Positions 35,086 to 45,303 of a DNA stretch of 64,000 nucleotides are shown piece after piece. A program made the translations under genes and the position numbers. How positions within the stretch are numbered: the first letter of the stretch is position 1; the number at the start of each line of letters is the position of its first letter. The notes below the pieces were generated by a model. It had not been told where the DNA came from and did no database searches. It saw only the letters and a list, made by a program, of their open reading frames with translations. Source of the stretch: Saccharothrix carnea (GTDB lineage: Bacteria; Actinomycetota; Actinomycetes; Mycobacteriales; Pseudonocardiaceae); assembly GCF_003014735.1 (NCBI RefSeq), contig NZ_PYAX01000001.1:62001-126000 (forward strand). Direction: 5' to 3'.

Positions 35086-35151
35086 TGATCGCTCTCCGTC
35101 CGTATCACTGGGCAGGGCGGCCGGGCGCCGCTCCGGTCGTGTCAACGGCCA

Positions 35152-35241
35152 TGGTCCCTCATTCACCCGGATGATGACGGTCGAACCCGCCGCCATCGCC
35201 CGACCGGCGGTCGGATCGACCACGCAACCAGGCTGGAACCA
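35152..35241 (-). pseudogene. PASTA-like fragment
   Basis: WFQPGCVVDPTAGRAMAAGSTVIIRVNEG closely fits the C-terminal half of a PASTA domain (V-x-DP-x-AG...GS-V-x-I-x-V). An in-frame TGA stands at 35251-35253 and no PASTA domain precedes it in any frame. A GTG at 35223 could start a short peptide. It reads more like a relict of a larger PASTA protein. The rest of 35086-35494 holds nothing else I can support. Confidence 0.35.
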
Positions 35242-35494
35242 TCTCGACTGTCACTCGAACGGACGATCAAGGGGACCTGTGGTCCCGCCGATCACCAAGG
35301 TACGGGCAGTCGCCCACCCCCCAGGCACGGACACCGAGGTTCCAGGACACGTTCATCTCTTCGCCGCCCATCACCTGATTGCGCCGACGCACGCACCGAG
35401 CGTGACAAAGGTCGATGAGGGCTGCCAGTCAATTCCGGTCCCCCTTCAGGTGATTTACCGCGCCCTTTTCCAGACCAATCGGGTACCGGTCACC

Positions 35495-36619
35495 TCAGGC
35501 GACGACCCCGGACCGCCGCAGCCCCGCGATCTCGTCCTCCCCCAGCCCCAGTTCACCCAGCACGGCGACCGTGTGCTCGCCCACCGCGGGCGGCGGACCC
35601 GGCGTGCCGGCGGGCGTCCGCTCGAACCGCGGCGCCGGCGCGGGCTGCGCCACCCCGTCCACCTCGACGAACGTCCCCCGCCGCGCGTTGTGCCCGTACC
35701 CGGGCGCCTCGCCGGGAGCCAGCACGGGCGCCAGGCACGCGTCGGTGCCCTCCGCGAGCGCCGCCCACTCGTCCCTCGTCCGGGTGGCCACCGCGGCGGC
35801 GATGCGTGACCGCAGCTCCGGCCAGTTCGCCGGGTCGTGCCGGCCGGGCAGCCCGGCGTCGGCCAGGCCGAGCACGACCAGCAGCTCGGCGTAGAACTTC
35901 TCCTCCAGCGCCCCGATGCTGACGAACCTGCCGTCCGCGGCCTCGTACACGTCGTAGAACGGCGCGCCGCCGTCCAGCAGGTTCTCCCCGCGCGCACCGG
36001 GCCAGGCGCCGGCCGACGACATGCCGTGCAGGAACGTGGTCAGCAGCGCCGCGCCGTCGACCATGGCCGCGTCCACCACCTGCCCGCGCCCGGACCTCTC
36101 CCGCTCGTACAGCGCGGCCAGCACGCCCAGCGCCAGCAGCAGCCCACCGCCGCCGAAGTCGCCGACGAGGTTCAGCGGCACGGTCGGCGGCGCACCGGCC
36201 CGGCCGATCGGCTCCAGCGCCCCCGCCACCGCGATGTAGTTGATGTCGTGCCCGGCGCGGTCGGCCAGCGGGCCGTCCTGCCCCCAGCCGGTCATCCGCC
36301 CGTAGACCAGTCGCGGGTTGCGGGCCAGGCACTGCGCCGGCCCGATGCCCAGCCGTTCGGTCACCCCCGGCCGGAAGCCCTCGACCAGCACGTCGGACCC
36401 GGCGACCAGGCGGAGCACCAGCTCGGCGCCCTCCGGTCGGCGCAGGTCCACGCCGATCGACCGCCGCCCGCGCCCGAGCAGCGGCACCTCGGTACCGCCG
36501 CCGACGCGGTCCACCCGGACCACCGACGCGCCGAGGTCGGCCAGCACCATGCAGCCGAACGGGGCGGGCGCGAGGCCCGCCAGTTCGACGACCTTGAGCC
36601 CTTCCAGCGGTCCAGGCAT
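35495..36619 (-). CDS. CaiB/BaiF-family CoA-transferase, alpha-methylacyl-CoA racemase-like
   Basis: 374 residues. LKVVELAGLAPAPFGCMVLADLGASVVRV at the N-terminus and GRMTGWGQDGPLADRAGHDINYIA are typical of the racemase branch, in which the GHDINY histidine and aspartate take part in catalysis. It would epimerise 2-methylacyl-CoA esters from branched fatty acid or sterol side chains. One base separates it from the acyl-CoA dehydrogenase stop, so they form an operon. Confidence 0.88.
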   Translation of the reverse strand: MPGPLEGLKVVELAGLAPAPFGCMVLADLGASVVRVDRVGGGTEVPLLGRGRRSIGVDLRRPEGAELVLRLVAGSDVLVEGFRPGVTERLGIGPAQCLARNPRLVYGRMTGWGQDGPLADRAGHDINYIAVAGALEPIGRAGAPPTVPLNLVGDFGGGGLLLALGVLAALYERERSGRGQVVDAAMVDGAALLTTFLHGMSSAGAWPGARGENLLDGGAPFYDVYEAADGRFVSIGALEEKFYAELLVVLGLADAGLPGRHDPANWPELRSRIAAAVATRTRDEWAALAEGTDACLAPVLAPGEAPGYGHNARRGTFVEVDGVAQPAPAPRFERTPAGTPGPPPAVGEHTVAVLGELGLGEDEIAGLRRSGVVA

Positions 36620-36620
36620 G

Positions 36621-37769
36621 TCAGAGGGACCTCGCGATGATTTCCTTCATGATCTCGTTCGTCCCGCCGTAGATCTTCTGCACGCGGGCGTCCGCCCACG
36701 CGCGCGCGATCGGGTACTCGGTCATGTAGCCGTAGCCGCCGAACAGCTGCACGCACTCGTCCACCACCTGGCACAGCCGTTCGGTGGCCCACCACTTGGC
36801 CATCGCCGCGGTGGGCACGTCGAGGCGGCCCGCCAGGTGGTCCTGCACGCACTCGTCCACGAAAGCCCTGGTCACGCGGGCCTCGGTGGCGCACTCGGCG
36901 AGCTTGAACCGGGTGTTCTGGAACTTGATCAGCTCGCGGCCGAACGCCGTGCGGTCCTTGACGTAGGCCAGCGTGAGGTCCACCGCCGCCTCGATGCCCG
37001 CCACGGACGCCACCGCGATGATCAGCCGCTCCTGCGGCAGCTGCTGCATCAGCTGGATGAACCCCTGACCCTCGCCGGTGCCCAGCAGGTTCGCCGCGGG
37101 CACGCGCACGTCGTCGAAGAACAGCTCGGCGGTGTCCTGGCCGTGCATGCCGACCTTGTCCAGCACCCGGCCGCGGCGGAAGCCCCGGGCCTGCGCGGTC
37201 TCCACGACCAGCAGCGAGATGCCCGTCGCGCCCTGGCCGGGGTCGGTCTTGGCGACCACGATGACCAGGTCGGCCTGCGCGCCGTTGGTGATGAACGTCT
37301 TCGAACCGGACAGCACGTACTCGTCGCCGCGCCGCAGTGCCCGCGTCTTGATGTTCTGCAGGTCGGAGCCGCCGCCGGGCTCGGACATGGCGATCGCGCC
37401 GACGTACTCGCCGGACGCCATCTTCGGCAGCCACCGCTGCTTCTGCTCTTCGGTGCCGTAGGCGTTGATGTAGTGGGCGACGATGCCGCTGTGCACGCTG
37501 TTGCCCCAGGCGCTGTCACCGCACCGGGCCTGCTCCTCCAGCAGCACTGCCTCGTGCGCGAACGTGCCGCCGCCACCGCCGTACTCCTCGGGGATGGACA
37601 GGCAGAGCAGGCCGACCCCGCCCGCCTTGGTCCAGAAGTCCCGGTCCACCTGCTTCTGCGCGGCCCAGCGCTCCTGGTGCGGGACCGCCTCCCTCTCGAA
37701 GAACGTCCGGGCCAGCTTGCGCAACTGGTCCAGGTCCTCGGTCATCCATGCGGAACGGCGAGTTGGCAT
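36621..37769 (-). CDS. Acyl-CoA dehydrogenase
   Basis: 382 residues from the ATG at 37769 (a second ATG at 37745 is possible). Three domains are visible. The FAD-contacting AIAMSEPGGGSDLQ lies mid-protein, followed by KTFITNGAQADLVIVVAKT. The C-terminal signature is LFGGYGYMTEYPIARAWADARVQKIYGGTNEIMKEI. It carries out the first step of beta-oxidation with FAD and ETF. Encoded upstream of the racemase-like gene in the same direction. Confidence 0.93.
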   Translation of the reverse strand: MPTRRSAWMTEDLDQLRKLARTFFEREAVPHQERWAAQKQVDRDFWTKAGGVGLLCLSIPEEYGGGGGTFAHEAVLLEEQARCGDSAWGNSVHSGIVAHYINAYGTEEQKQRWLPKMASGEYVGAIAMSEPGGGSDLQNIKTRALRRGDEYVLSGSKTFITNGAQADLVIVVAKTDPGQGATGISLLVVETAQARGFRRGRVLDKVGMHGQDTAELFFDDVRVPAANLLGTGEGQGFIQLMQQLPQERLIIAVASVAGIEAAVDLTLAYVKDRTAFGRELIKFQNTRFKLAECATEARVTRAFVDECVQDHLAGRLDVPTAAMAKWWATERLCQVVDECVQLFGGYGYMTEYPIARAWADARVQKIYGGTNEIMKEIIARSL

Positions 37770-37875
37770 GACACCGACGTTCCCACCGGCCGGCCCGCAC
37801 CGCCATGACCGCAGCGCGCCAGGGTGACGCGTGATCGTGAGCGCAAATGTCAGAACCTTGGGCCAGACTGGTGGC

Positions 37876-38328
37876 ATGCGACTGCGGCGGCTCGGGCCGG
37901 ACGACTGGGCGACGTGGCGCGGCATCCGGTTGACCGCGCTGGGCAGCGACGCGGCGGCGTTCGGCTCGACGCTGGCGGTGGAGCGGGAGTTCGACGAGGC
38001 GCGGTGGCGGGAGCTGTTGGCGCCGGAGCGCGGGGTGAAGGTCGTCGCGGAGGACCCGGACCCGGTCGGGCTGGTCGCCGGTGTGCCGCACGAAGTTCAC
38101 TCGGACGCGTTGTACCTGTACTCCATGTGGGTCAAGCCCGAGTTCCGGCGGCGTGGCGTGGGCGAGGCGCTGGTGGGCGACGTGCTGGCGTGGGCGCGTG
38201 AGCACGGGTGGTCGCGGGTGCGGTTGCGCGTGTTCCAGGACAACGAGACGGCCCGGCGGCTGTACGCGCGGCTCGGGTTCGTCGGCGAGGGCGAGACCAT
38301 GGACCGCCCGCTCACGACGGTGAGCTAA
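37876..38328 (+). CDS. GNAT-family N-acetyltransferase
   Basis: 150 residues from the ATG at 37876. The acetyl-CoA loop [22 protein letters not shown] and the C-terminal [18 protein letters not shown] are standard for GNAT. It is divergent from the acyl-CoA dehydrogenase operon and co-directional with fadA, 56 bp downstream. Substrate unknown. Confidence 0.9.
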   Translation: MRLRRLGPDDWATWRGIRLTALGSDAAAFGSTLAVEREFDEARWRELLAPERGVKVVAEDPDPVGLVAGVPHEVHSDALYLYSMWVKPEFRRRGVGEALVGDVLAWAREHGWSRVRLRVFQDNETARRLYARLGFVGEGETMDRPLTTVS

Positions 38329-38384
38329 TAAGTCACCTCGCGCGGTCATGGGCAGGGTCGGCAGCGGTGGTTACCGTTGAGTAC

Positions 38385-39587
38385 ATGAGCGAAGCCTTGA
38401 TCTTCGACGCGGTGCGCACACCGCGTGGCAGGGGAAAGCGCGGATCGCTGCACAGCGTCAAGCCGATCACCCTCGCCTCCGGGGTGCTCGCGGCGCTGGC
38501 GCGGCGCAACGACCTGGACACCTCCGCGGTGGACGACGTGGTGTTCGGCGTGGTGTCGCCGGTCGGCGAGCAGGGCGCGGACATCGCCCGCACGGCGGTG
38601 CTGGCGGCCGGCTGGGACCTGCGGCCGGCGGGCGTGCAGCTCAACCGGTTCTGCGCGTCCGGCCTGGAGTCGGTGAACCTGGCCGCGGCCAAGGTCGCGT
38701 CCGGGTTCGAGGACCTGGTGGTGGCGGGCGGCGTCGAGTCGATGTCGCGGGTGCCGATGGGCTCGGACGGCGGCGCGTGGATGGCCGACCCGGAGACCAA
38801 CATGGCGGTCAACTTCGTGCCGCAGGGCGTGAGCGCGGACCTGATCGCCACGCTGGAGGGGTTCAGCCGCGAGGACGTGGACGCCTTCGCGCTGCGCTCG
38901 CAGCAGCGGGCGACGCTGGCCCGGGACAAGGGGTACTTCGACCGGTCGGTGGTGGCCGTGGTCGACCAGAACGGCTCGGTCGTGCTCGACCACGACGAGG
39001 CGATCCGTCCGGAGACCACGCTGGAGGGGCTGGGCAAGCTCAAGCCGAGCTTCGCGTTCCACGGCGAACTGGGCTTCGACGCCGTGGCCATCGACCGGTA
39101 CCCGACCGTGGAGCGCATCGACCACGTCCACACGCCGGGCAACTCGTCGCAGATCGTGGACGGCGCGGCGGCGATGCTGATCGGCAACGAGCGCGTCGGC
39201 CGTGAGCTGGGCCTGACGCCCCGCGCGCGGATCATCGCCACCGCGGTCGTCGGCTCCGAGCCCACGATCATGCTCACCGGTCCCGCCCCGGCCGCGCGCA
39301 AGGCGCTGGACAAGGCGCGGCTGACCGTCGAGGACATCGACCTGTTCGAGATCAACGAGGCGTTCTCGTCGGTCGTGCTGAAGTTCCAGCGCGAGCTGGA
39401 CCTGCCCGACGACAAGGTCAACGTCAACGGCGGCGCGATCGCGATGGGCCACCCGCTGGGCGCGACCGGCTGCATGATCCTGGGCACCCTGCTCGACGAG
39501 CTGGAGCGCCGGGACCTGCGGCGCGGGCTGGCCACGTTGTGCGTGGGCGGCGGCATGGGCATCGCGACGATCATCGAGAGGGTCTGA
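38385..39587 (+). CDS. fadA: Acetyl-CoA C-acetyltransferase (thiolase)
   Basis: 400 residues. Catalytic Cys90 is in [11 protein letters not shown]; the C-terminal active site has [15 protein letters not shown] (His) and CVGGGMG (Cys). INEAFSSV is also present. It is the last enzyme of beta-oxidation and forms the FadAB complex with the next gene; its TGA shares one base with the fadB ATG. Confidence 0.95.
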   Translation: MSEALIFDAVRTPRGRGKRGSLHSVKPITLASGVLAALARRNDLDTSAVDDVVFGVVSPVGEQGADIARTAVLAAGWDLRPAGVQLNRFCASGLESVNLAAAKVASGFEDLVVAGGVESMSRVPMGSDGGAWMADPETNMAVNFVPQGVSADLIATLEGFSREDVDAFALRSQQRATLARDKGYFDRSVVAVVDQNGSVVLDHDEAIRPETTLEGLGKLKPSFAFHGELGFDAVAIDRYPTVERIDHVHTPGNSSQIVDGAAAMLIGNERVGRELGLTPRARIIATAVVGSEPTIMLTGPAPAARKALDKARLTVEDIDLFEINEAFSSVVLKFQRELDLPDDKVNVNGGAIAMGHPLGATGCMILGTLLDELERRDLRRGLATLCVGGGMGIATIIERV

Positions 39588-41650
39588 TGGCTATCCACTT
39601 CGAGCGGGATGACGAGGGGGTCGTCACCCTCACGATGGACATGTCCGGTTCGGCGAACGTGATGAACGCCGAGTACCACCAGGACATGGGCGCGGCGGTC
39701 GCGCGGCTGGAGGCCGAGCGCGACGACATCACCGGTGTGGTGCTGACGTCGGCCAAGAAGACGTTCTTCGCCGGTGGCGACCTGAACGTGCTCATCCAGA
39801 TCACGCCCGGGAACGCCGCCGAGGCGCTCGGGTTCCTGGAGGAGATCAAGGGCCAGCTTCGGCGGTTGGAGCTGCTCGGCAAGCCGGTCGTCGCCGCGAT
39901 CAACGGCAGCGCACTCGGCGGTGGCCTGGAGATCGCGCTGGCGTGCCACCACCGGGTGGTGCTGGACGACGACAAGATCAAGCTGGGGCTGCCCGAGGCG
40001 ACGTTGGGCCTGCTGCCCGGAGGCGGCGGCGTGACCCGGATGGTGCGGCTGCTCGGCGTGCAGCCGGCGTTGCCGCTGCTGATGGAGGGCAAGCAGCTGC
40101 GGCCGGCGCGGGCGTTGCAGGCCGGGATCGTGCACGAGCTGGCGTCCTCGCGCGAGGAGCTGATCGCCAAGGCGCGGGCGTGGATCAAGGAGAACCCGGC
40201 GCCGCAGCAGCCGTGGGACAAGCCGGGGTACACCGTGCCGGACGTGCGGGTCGGCGACCCGAACCTGTACGGGCTGCTCGCCGCCGCGCCCGCCGTGCTG
40301 CGGAAGAAGACGCACGGGGTGTACCCGGCGCCGGAGAAGGTGCTGGCCGCCGCGGTCGAGGGCGCGCTGGTGGACTTCGACACGGCGTTGAAGGTCGAGG
40401 CGCGGTACTTCGTGGAGCTGGCGTCGGGCCAGGTCTCCAAGAACATGATCAACACGTTCTGGTTCCAGCTGAACGAGATCAACGCGGGCGGGTCGCGGCC
40501 GGCCGGGGTCGAGCGGTCGAAGGTGACCAAGGTCGGCGTGCTCGGCGCGGGCATGATGGGCGCGGGCATCGCCGAGGTCAGCGCCAAGGCCGGGATCGAG
40601 GTCGTGCTCAAGGACGTGACGCTGGAGGGCGCGCGGCGGGGTGCCGGTGACACGCCGGGCATCACGCCGACCGACTCCGACGCCGACCTGGCGGGCTGCG
40701 ACCTCGTGATCGAGGCCGTGTTCGAGAACCGGGAGCTGAAGAACAAGGTGCTGCCGGCCGCGGAGACGGCGGCGTTGCCGGACGCGGTGATCGCGTCGAA
40801 CACGTCGACGTTGCCGATCACCGGGCTGGCGTCGGCGGTGGGTGATCCCTCGCGGTTCATCGGGCTGCACTTCTTCTCGCCGGTGCCGAAGATGCGGCTG
40901 GTGGAGATCATCCGCGGGGAGAAGACGTCGGACGAGACGTTGGCGCGGGCGTTCGACTACGTGCTGCAGATCGGCAAGACGCCGATCGTGGTGAACGACA
41001 GCCGCGGCTTCTACACGTCGCGGACGTTCGGCACCTACGTCACCGAGGCCGTGTCGATGGTGGCGGAGGGCGTGTCACCGGCGTTGATCGAGAACGTCGC
41101 CCGTCGCGCGGGCATGGCCGTGGGCCCGCTGGCGGTGTCCGACGAGGTCACGCTGACGTTGCAGCTCAAGATCCGGGACCAGGCGCTGGCCGACGACCCG
41201 GCCGCGGCCGGCGCCCTGGCCGACCACCCGGCGTTCAAGGTGCTGGAGGAGCTGGTCGCGGAGGGGCGCACGGGCAAGTCCGGCGGTGCCGGGTTCTACG
41301 AGTACCCGGAGGGCGGCAGGAAGTTCCTGTGGCCGGGCCTGTCCCGGTACGCGCGGGCCGACGCGGGCGTGACCGAGCGGGACGTCGAGGACCGGTTGCT
41401 GTTCATCCAGTCGCTGGAGACCGTGCGGTGCCTGGACGAGGGGGTGCTGACGTCGATCGGTGATGCGAACGTGGGCTCGGTGTTCGGGTTCGGCTTCGCG
41501 CCGTGGAGCGGCGGCACCGTCCAGTTCGTCAACTCCTACGGCCTCACCGAGTTCGTGGAGCGGGCGGACTACCTGGCCGACACCTACGGCGAGCGCTTCC
41601 GCCCACCGACCTCCCTCCGCGACCGCGCCACCCGCAACACCCCCTTCTAA
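39587..41650 (+). CDS. fadB: Multifunctional fatty-acid oxidation protein FadB, with a shortened NAD domain
   Basis: 687 residues. Residues 1-~200 are enoyl-CoA hydratase (GSALGGGLEIALACHH, LPEATLGLLPGGGG). From ~310 the 3-hydroxyacyl-CoA dehydrogenase domain has VGVLGAGMMGAGIA, HFFSPVPKM and NDSRGFYTSR. Between VVLKDVTLEGA and DADLAGCDLVIEAVFE about 30 residues normally present in this Rossmann fold (the helical segment before ITPT) are missing, in frame. The enzyme may keep hydratase activity but the dehydrogenase step is doubtful. Length of relatives is about 715-720. Confidence 0.92.
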   Translation: MAIHFERDDEGVVTLTMDMSGSANVMNAEYHQDMGAAVARLEAERDDITGVVLTSAKKTFFAGGDLNVLIQITPGNAAEALGFLEEIKGQLRRLELLGKPVVAAINGSALGGGLEIALACHHRVVLDDDKIKLGLPEATLGLLPGGGGVTRMVRLLGVQPALPLLMEGKQLRPARALQAGIVHELASSREELIAKARAWIKENPAPQQPWDKPGYTVPDVRVGDPNLYGLLAAAPAVLRKKTHGVYPAPEKVLAAAVEGALVDFDTALKVEARYFVELASGQVSKNMINTFWFQLNEINAGGSRPAGVERSKVTKVGVLGAGMMGAGIAEVSAKAGIEVVLKDVTLEGARRGAGDTPGITPTDSDADLAGCDLVIEAVFENRELKNKVLPAAETAALPDAVIASNTSTLPITGLASAVGDPSRFIGLHFFSPVPKMRLVEIIRGEKTSDETLARAFDYVLQIGKTPIVVNDSRGFYTSRTFGTYVTEAVSMVAEGVSPALIENVARRAGMAVGPLAVSDEVTLTLQLKIRDQALADDPAAAGALADHPAFKVLEELVAEGRTGKSGGAGFYEYPEGGRKFLWPGLSRYARADAGVTERDVEDRLLFIQSLETVRCLDEGVLTSIGDANVGSVFGFGFAPWSGGTVQFVNSYGLTEFVERADYLADTYGERFRPPTSLRDRATRNTPF

Positions 41651-41658
41651 CCCACCCC

Positions 41659-41799
41659 CGAGAGTCCTACGTTCAAGCGTCGAGAGTCCAACGTTCAGGC
41701 ACCCCGAATTCAACGCTCAGCGCAGGTGCTTCCGGTGCTGAGCGTTGAATTCAGGTGCTCCGAACGTTGGACTCTCGCGGCGCGAACGTAGGACTCTCG
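41659..41799. repeat. 141-bp palindromic intergenic element, copy B
   Basis: The same architecture as 26869-27008. Left arm CGAGAGTCCTACGTTCAA, CGAGAGTCCAACGTTCA and GAATTCAACGCTCAGC; the right arm is nearly the exact reverse complement, with a ~13-nt loop. It fills the gap between the fadB stop and the convergent phosphoesterase stop. Arms are more perfectly paired than in copy A. Confidence 0.92.
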
Positions 41800-41812
41800 C
41801 GGTGGGCGCAGG

Positions 41813-44800
41813 TCAGGCGGTGGCGCGGGGGCGTTCGGGGAAGGCGGTGGTCACCTCGGTCCGTTGGGTTGTGCCGTTGACCGTCAAGGCGATGGTGATC
41901 CGGCCAGGGCGGAGGGCGGCCAGGGTTCCGGTGTCGGGGTCGAGCCACGCGACGTGCCACGGGCGCAGGCCGGAGGCCGGGCCGATGTGCAGGTTCAGCG
42001 AGCCCGACCAGTCCGCGGTCACGGGGTAGGCGACGGGGACCTGGCGGCTGCCCTGGGTGATGGAAGCCGTCACGTTGGTCGGGCTGCCGATGCGGGTGGT
42101 GGGCTCGGCGGTCAGGGTAAGGCCGTCCACGTGCGGGCGGATCTCGGCGGCCAGCCAGGAGTCACCGAGACGCGGGTCGACGCCCAGCATGGTCCAGCCG
42201 GTGAAGCCACCGCGACCGGCCTCGCCCGCGGGCGCCTTGCCCGAGTTGCCGTTGATCAGGTACGGCACGCCGTCCACCCGCGAAGCGTGGAACAGGCCCA
42301 CGTGGGCGCCGATGAACGCCGCACCCTTGCCGGTCGTCCGCCGGAACCCGGCCAGCCAGTCCTCGACCACGTCGGCCTCCATCCGGTCGGTCAGTTGGCT
42401 GCCCTTCGTCGGCGTCGGGTCGCGCGGCGGGTGGTGCTCCATCACCACGACCGAGTGCACGGCGGAGTGGTCGCGCAACGCGTCACGCAGCATCACGGCC
42501 TGGTCGAACCCACCACCGCGCAACGTCCCGGTGGACGAGTCCAGCAGCACGAACCGGGTGCCCTTGTGGTCGAACACCCGGTTGGTCGCGCCGAACTCGC
42601 GCCGGAAGTTCTCGATCGTGCCCGGACCCATGATCTCGTGGTTGCCCGGCACGTAGTACCAGGGCAGCTCGTCGCCGAGCTCCTCGGTCAGCACCCGACG
42701 CGCCAACGCCAGGTCCGCGGGCGACGCCTCGTCCACGAAGTCACCGTTGACCACCAGGAAGTCCGGCCGCTGCGCCTTGATCTCGCGCAACGTCCGCCGT
42801 GCCGCGCGGACCAGTTCGCTGTCCGGGTTGCGCGCCACGAACTGCGCGTCGGACATCACCGCGAACCGCCACGGCCGGTCCGCCACCGTGCCGTCCCGCA
42901 CCACGAACCGGTCCGCCGGCTCCGACACCACCGGCAGCTCCACCGCGGGCGGCACCTTGGCCACGATGTCGTCCACGACCACCTCACCGGTGTACTGCCG
43001 GTCCGCCTTGGTCTCGATCGTGTAGAACCTGTTCACCCGCAAGGGGAACGCGAGCTCGGACGGCACCGGCACCTCCAGGTACCGCCACCCCGTCCACGTG
43101 ATGTACGGCCCGTAGAGCGAGCGGCTCAGCCCCGACGAGTCGGTGACGGTGAACGCCGTCCACTCGCCGCGACCGTGCCCGTAGACCCACGCGCCCAACG
43201 CCAGCGGCTGCCCCTGCACCTCGATCGGCCGCGGCGGGATCGCGTAGGCCGTCCGGGTGCCGGTGGACTTGGCGAAGTCGTACGTCATCCGCAGCCCGGC
43301 CCCGGTGCGCCCCTCGGCCACCGGCGCCACCGAGCCCGAGCCGCGCGCCGACCCGAACGTCCACGAAGCGCCGTCGTCGAAGCCGGCGATCAGCCGCTCC
43401 TCCAGCCCCACGGTCACCGGCACGCGCACCACGTGCGACCCGACGCGCGCCACCACCGTCGTCGCACCCGGCTTCACCGCCGTGACGCGCAACGAGCCGT
43501 GGTCACCGGGCACGATGTCGATCACGGACCGGTCGTAGTCCAGCGCCACGTCCGCGGGTTCGATCGGCGCGGTGAACCCGTCACGGTCCCGGCCGACCAC
43601 GCCGAACCGGTTGGTGCCGCCCACCTCGGGCAGGCTGAGCCTGGTGGTGGTCGCGGACAGCCCGGCCAACGCGCCGAGCACGGTCAGCTCGACCTCGCCG
43701 GTCACGCCGCCGCGCTGCGCCACGGCCGTCGTCGTGCCCGGCCGCAGGGCGTGGAACACGCCGTCGTGATCCACCCGGCCCACGTCGGCACGGGCGGTGC
43801 GCCAGCGGTGCGCGTCGTCTTGCACCGGGCCGTACGTCTCGTCGTGCCCTTCGGCCACCAGCCGCCGGGTCAGCCCCGGGAACACCCGGTCGGGGTGACC
43901 GCCCGGCACGGGTCCGACCCCGGCGCGCCACGCGGGTCGATCGCGGTCCGCACCCAGAAGCCGGTCAACGAGCCGCTGCCCGTCGGCGCGTAGAGCGCGA
44001 GCCCGTTCGGCACGGGCCGCTCACCGCCATCGGATGGGGTGTTCTCCACCGACACGGTGTCCGCACCGGGCGTGCGGGCCAGCAGGGTGGACGAGCCGCC
44101 GCCGTCGAGGTTGAGCGCGTTGTGCGCGCCCATCTCCTTCAGGATCGAGGCCACGTCCTGGAGGTTGAGCCCGAGCAGGTAGGCGCCCTGGCGGCCGTCC
44201 ACGGTGAGCAGGAACATCTTCTTGCCGTCCGCGGAGAACCCGACCGCCGTGCGGGGGTGCAGCGGGTCGGCGGGTGCGACGACCTCGCCGTCCTTGAGCA
44301 GCAGCTGGTTGCCGCCGATCGCGGCACGCAGCGCGCTGCCGTCGTCGGCCTTCGTGGTGTGCTCCACGGTGATCCGCTCGCCGACGCCCACCGCGGCGAG
44401 CGCGTCGGCACCCGCCTCCCGGCCGACGAGCACCTGGCCGTCCGCGGGGATCGGGTCGTCGCCCGCGCGGTCGCGCCGCTCGGTGACCACGCCCGCCCGC
44501 ACGACGAGCTCGGTCACCCGGGACGCCCCCTGCACCGCCCGCGACCTGCTGTACGAGCCCCAGATCGGGTCGAACAGCCCCACCCCGCCCGACTCGACGG
44601 CGGCACTGTTGAGCTGGTGCAGCCGGATCGAGGAGCCGTCCGCGCGGGTGATCCTGCCGTCGAAGAACACCTCCATCACCCGGCCGACGCCCGCCGCGTC
44701 CAGGCCGACCGCGCGGCGGTGCCCGGCGACGGGCGACTTGACCGTGCGGCCGTCCTGCACGCCGACGCCGCGGGGTGCGTTGGAGTTGTTGATGTCGAAG

Positions 44801-45192
44801 AAGTCGCCGTTGACGGCGGCGACCGCGCGGGTCCGGTTCGCCTGGGCGGACAGCGGTTCGGCGGCGGCGACGTGCCCGGGGTGCAGGTAGTCGACCTTCG
44901 TGCCCGCGGTGAGGTCGACGGTGAGCGCGTCGCCGCGGATCCAGCCGCCGGCGCCGCCGGGCTCGTACCAGTCGAACGAGCTCAGCGACACGCCCGGCGC
45001 GACCGGGCGGGTGCTGCGGGCCGTCTCGATGCGGCGGGCCGGGTCGACGGCGGGTGCGACCGCGACGCCCGGCAGGTCGACCGCGGTGGTGGGCGGTGGC
45101 GGTTCGGCGTGCGCCGTGGGCGCGGCGGTCGCCAGGGCGAAGACGAGTGCCCCGGCCAGGGCGGCGGGGCGAGGGCGTGGGAACACGGGCAC
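41813..45192 (-). pseudogene. Frameshifted NAGPA-like phosphodiester glycosidase / metallophosphoesterase gene
   Basis: A gene of ~1,126 codons split by one frameshift. The 5' part (45192 to ~43920) has a signal peptide (LAGALVFALATAAPTAHA) and a NAGPA domain ending in GAHNALNLDGGGSSTLLA...GFWVRTAIDPR. The 3' part continues in another frame: VPGGHPDRVFPGLTRRLVAEG, Ig-like and CBM-like beta domains, and a calcineurin-type phosphoesterase (MSDAQFV, NGDFVDEA, PGNHEIMG, MEHHPP). Adding one base to the four-C run at 43919-43922 restores an unbroken protein that reads GAPGVGPVPGGHPDR. Secreted; probably acts on a cell-wall or exopolysaccharide glycan. Confidence 0.9.
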
Positions 45193-45303
45193 TCCCGCAG
45201 GGGTGGGGTGAGATTCTTACGCGATGTAAGTCCACCGTGTTGACGATTCGCCGGACACGGCCGTTCGGCCGCAGTTGACGACCCGATCGGCCGTCCGGCG
45301 AGG

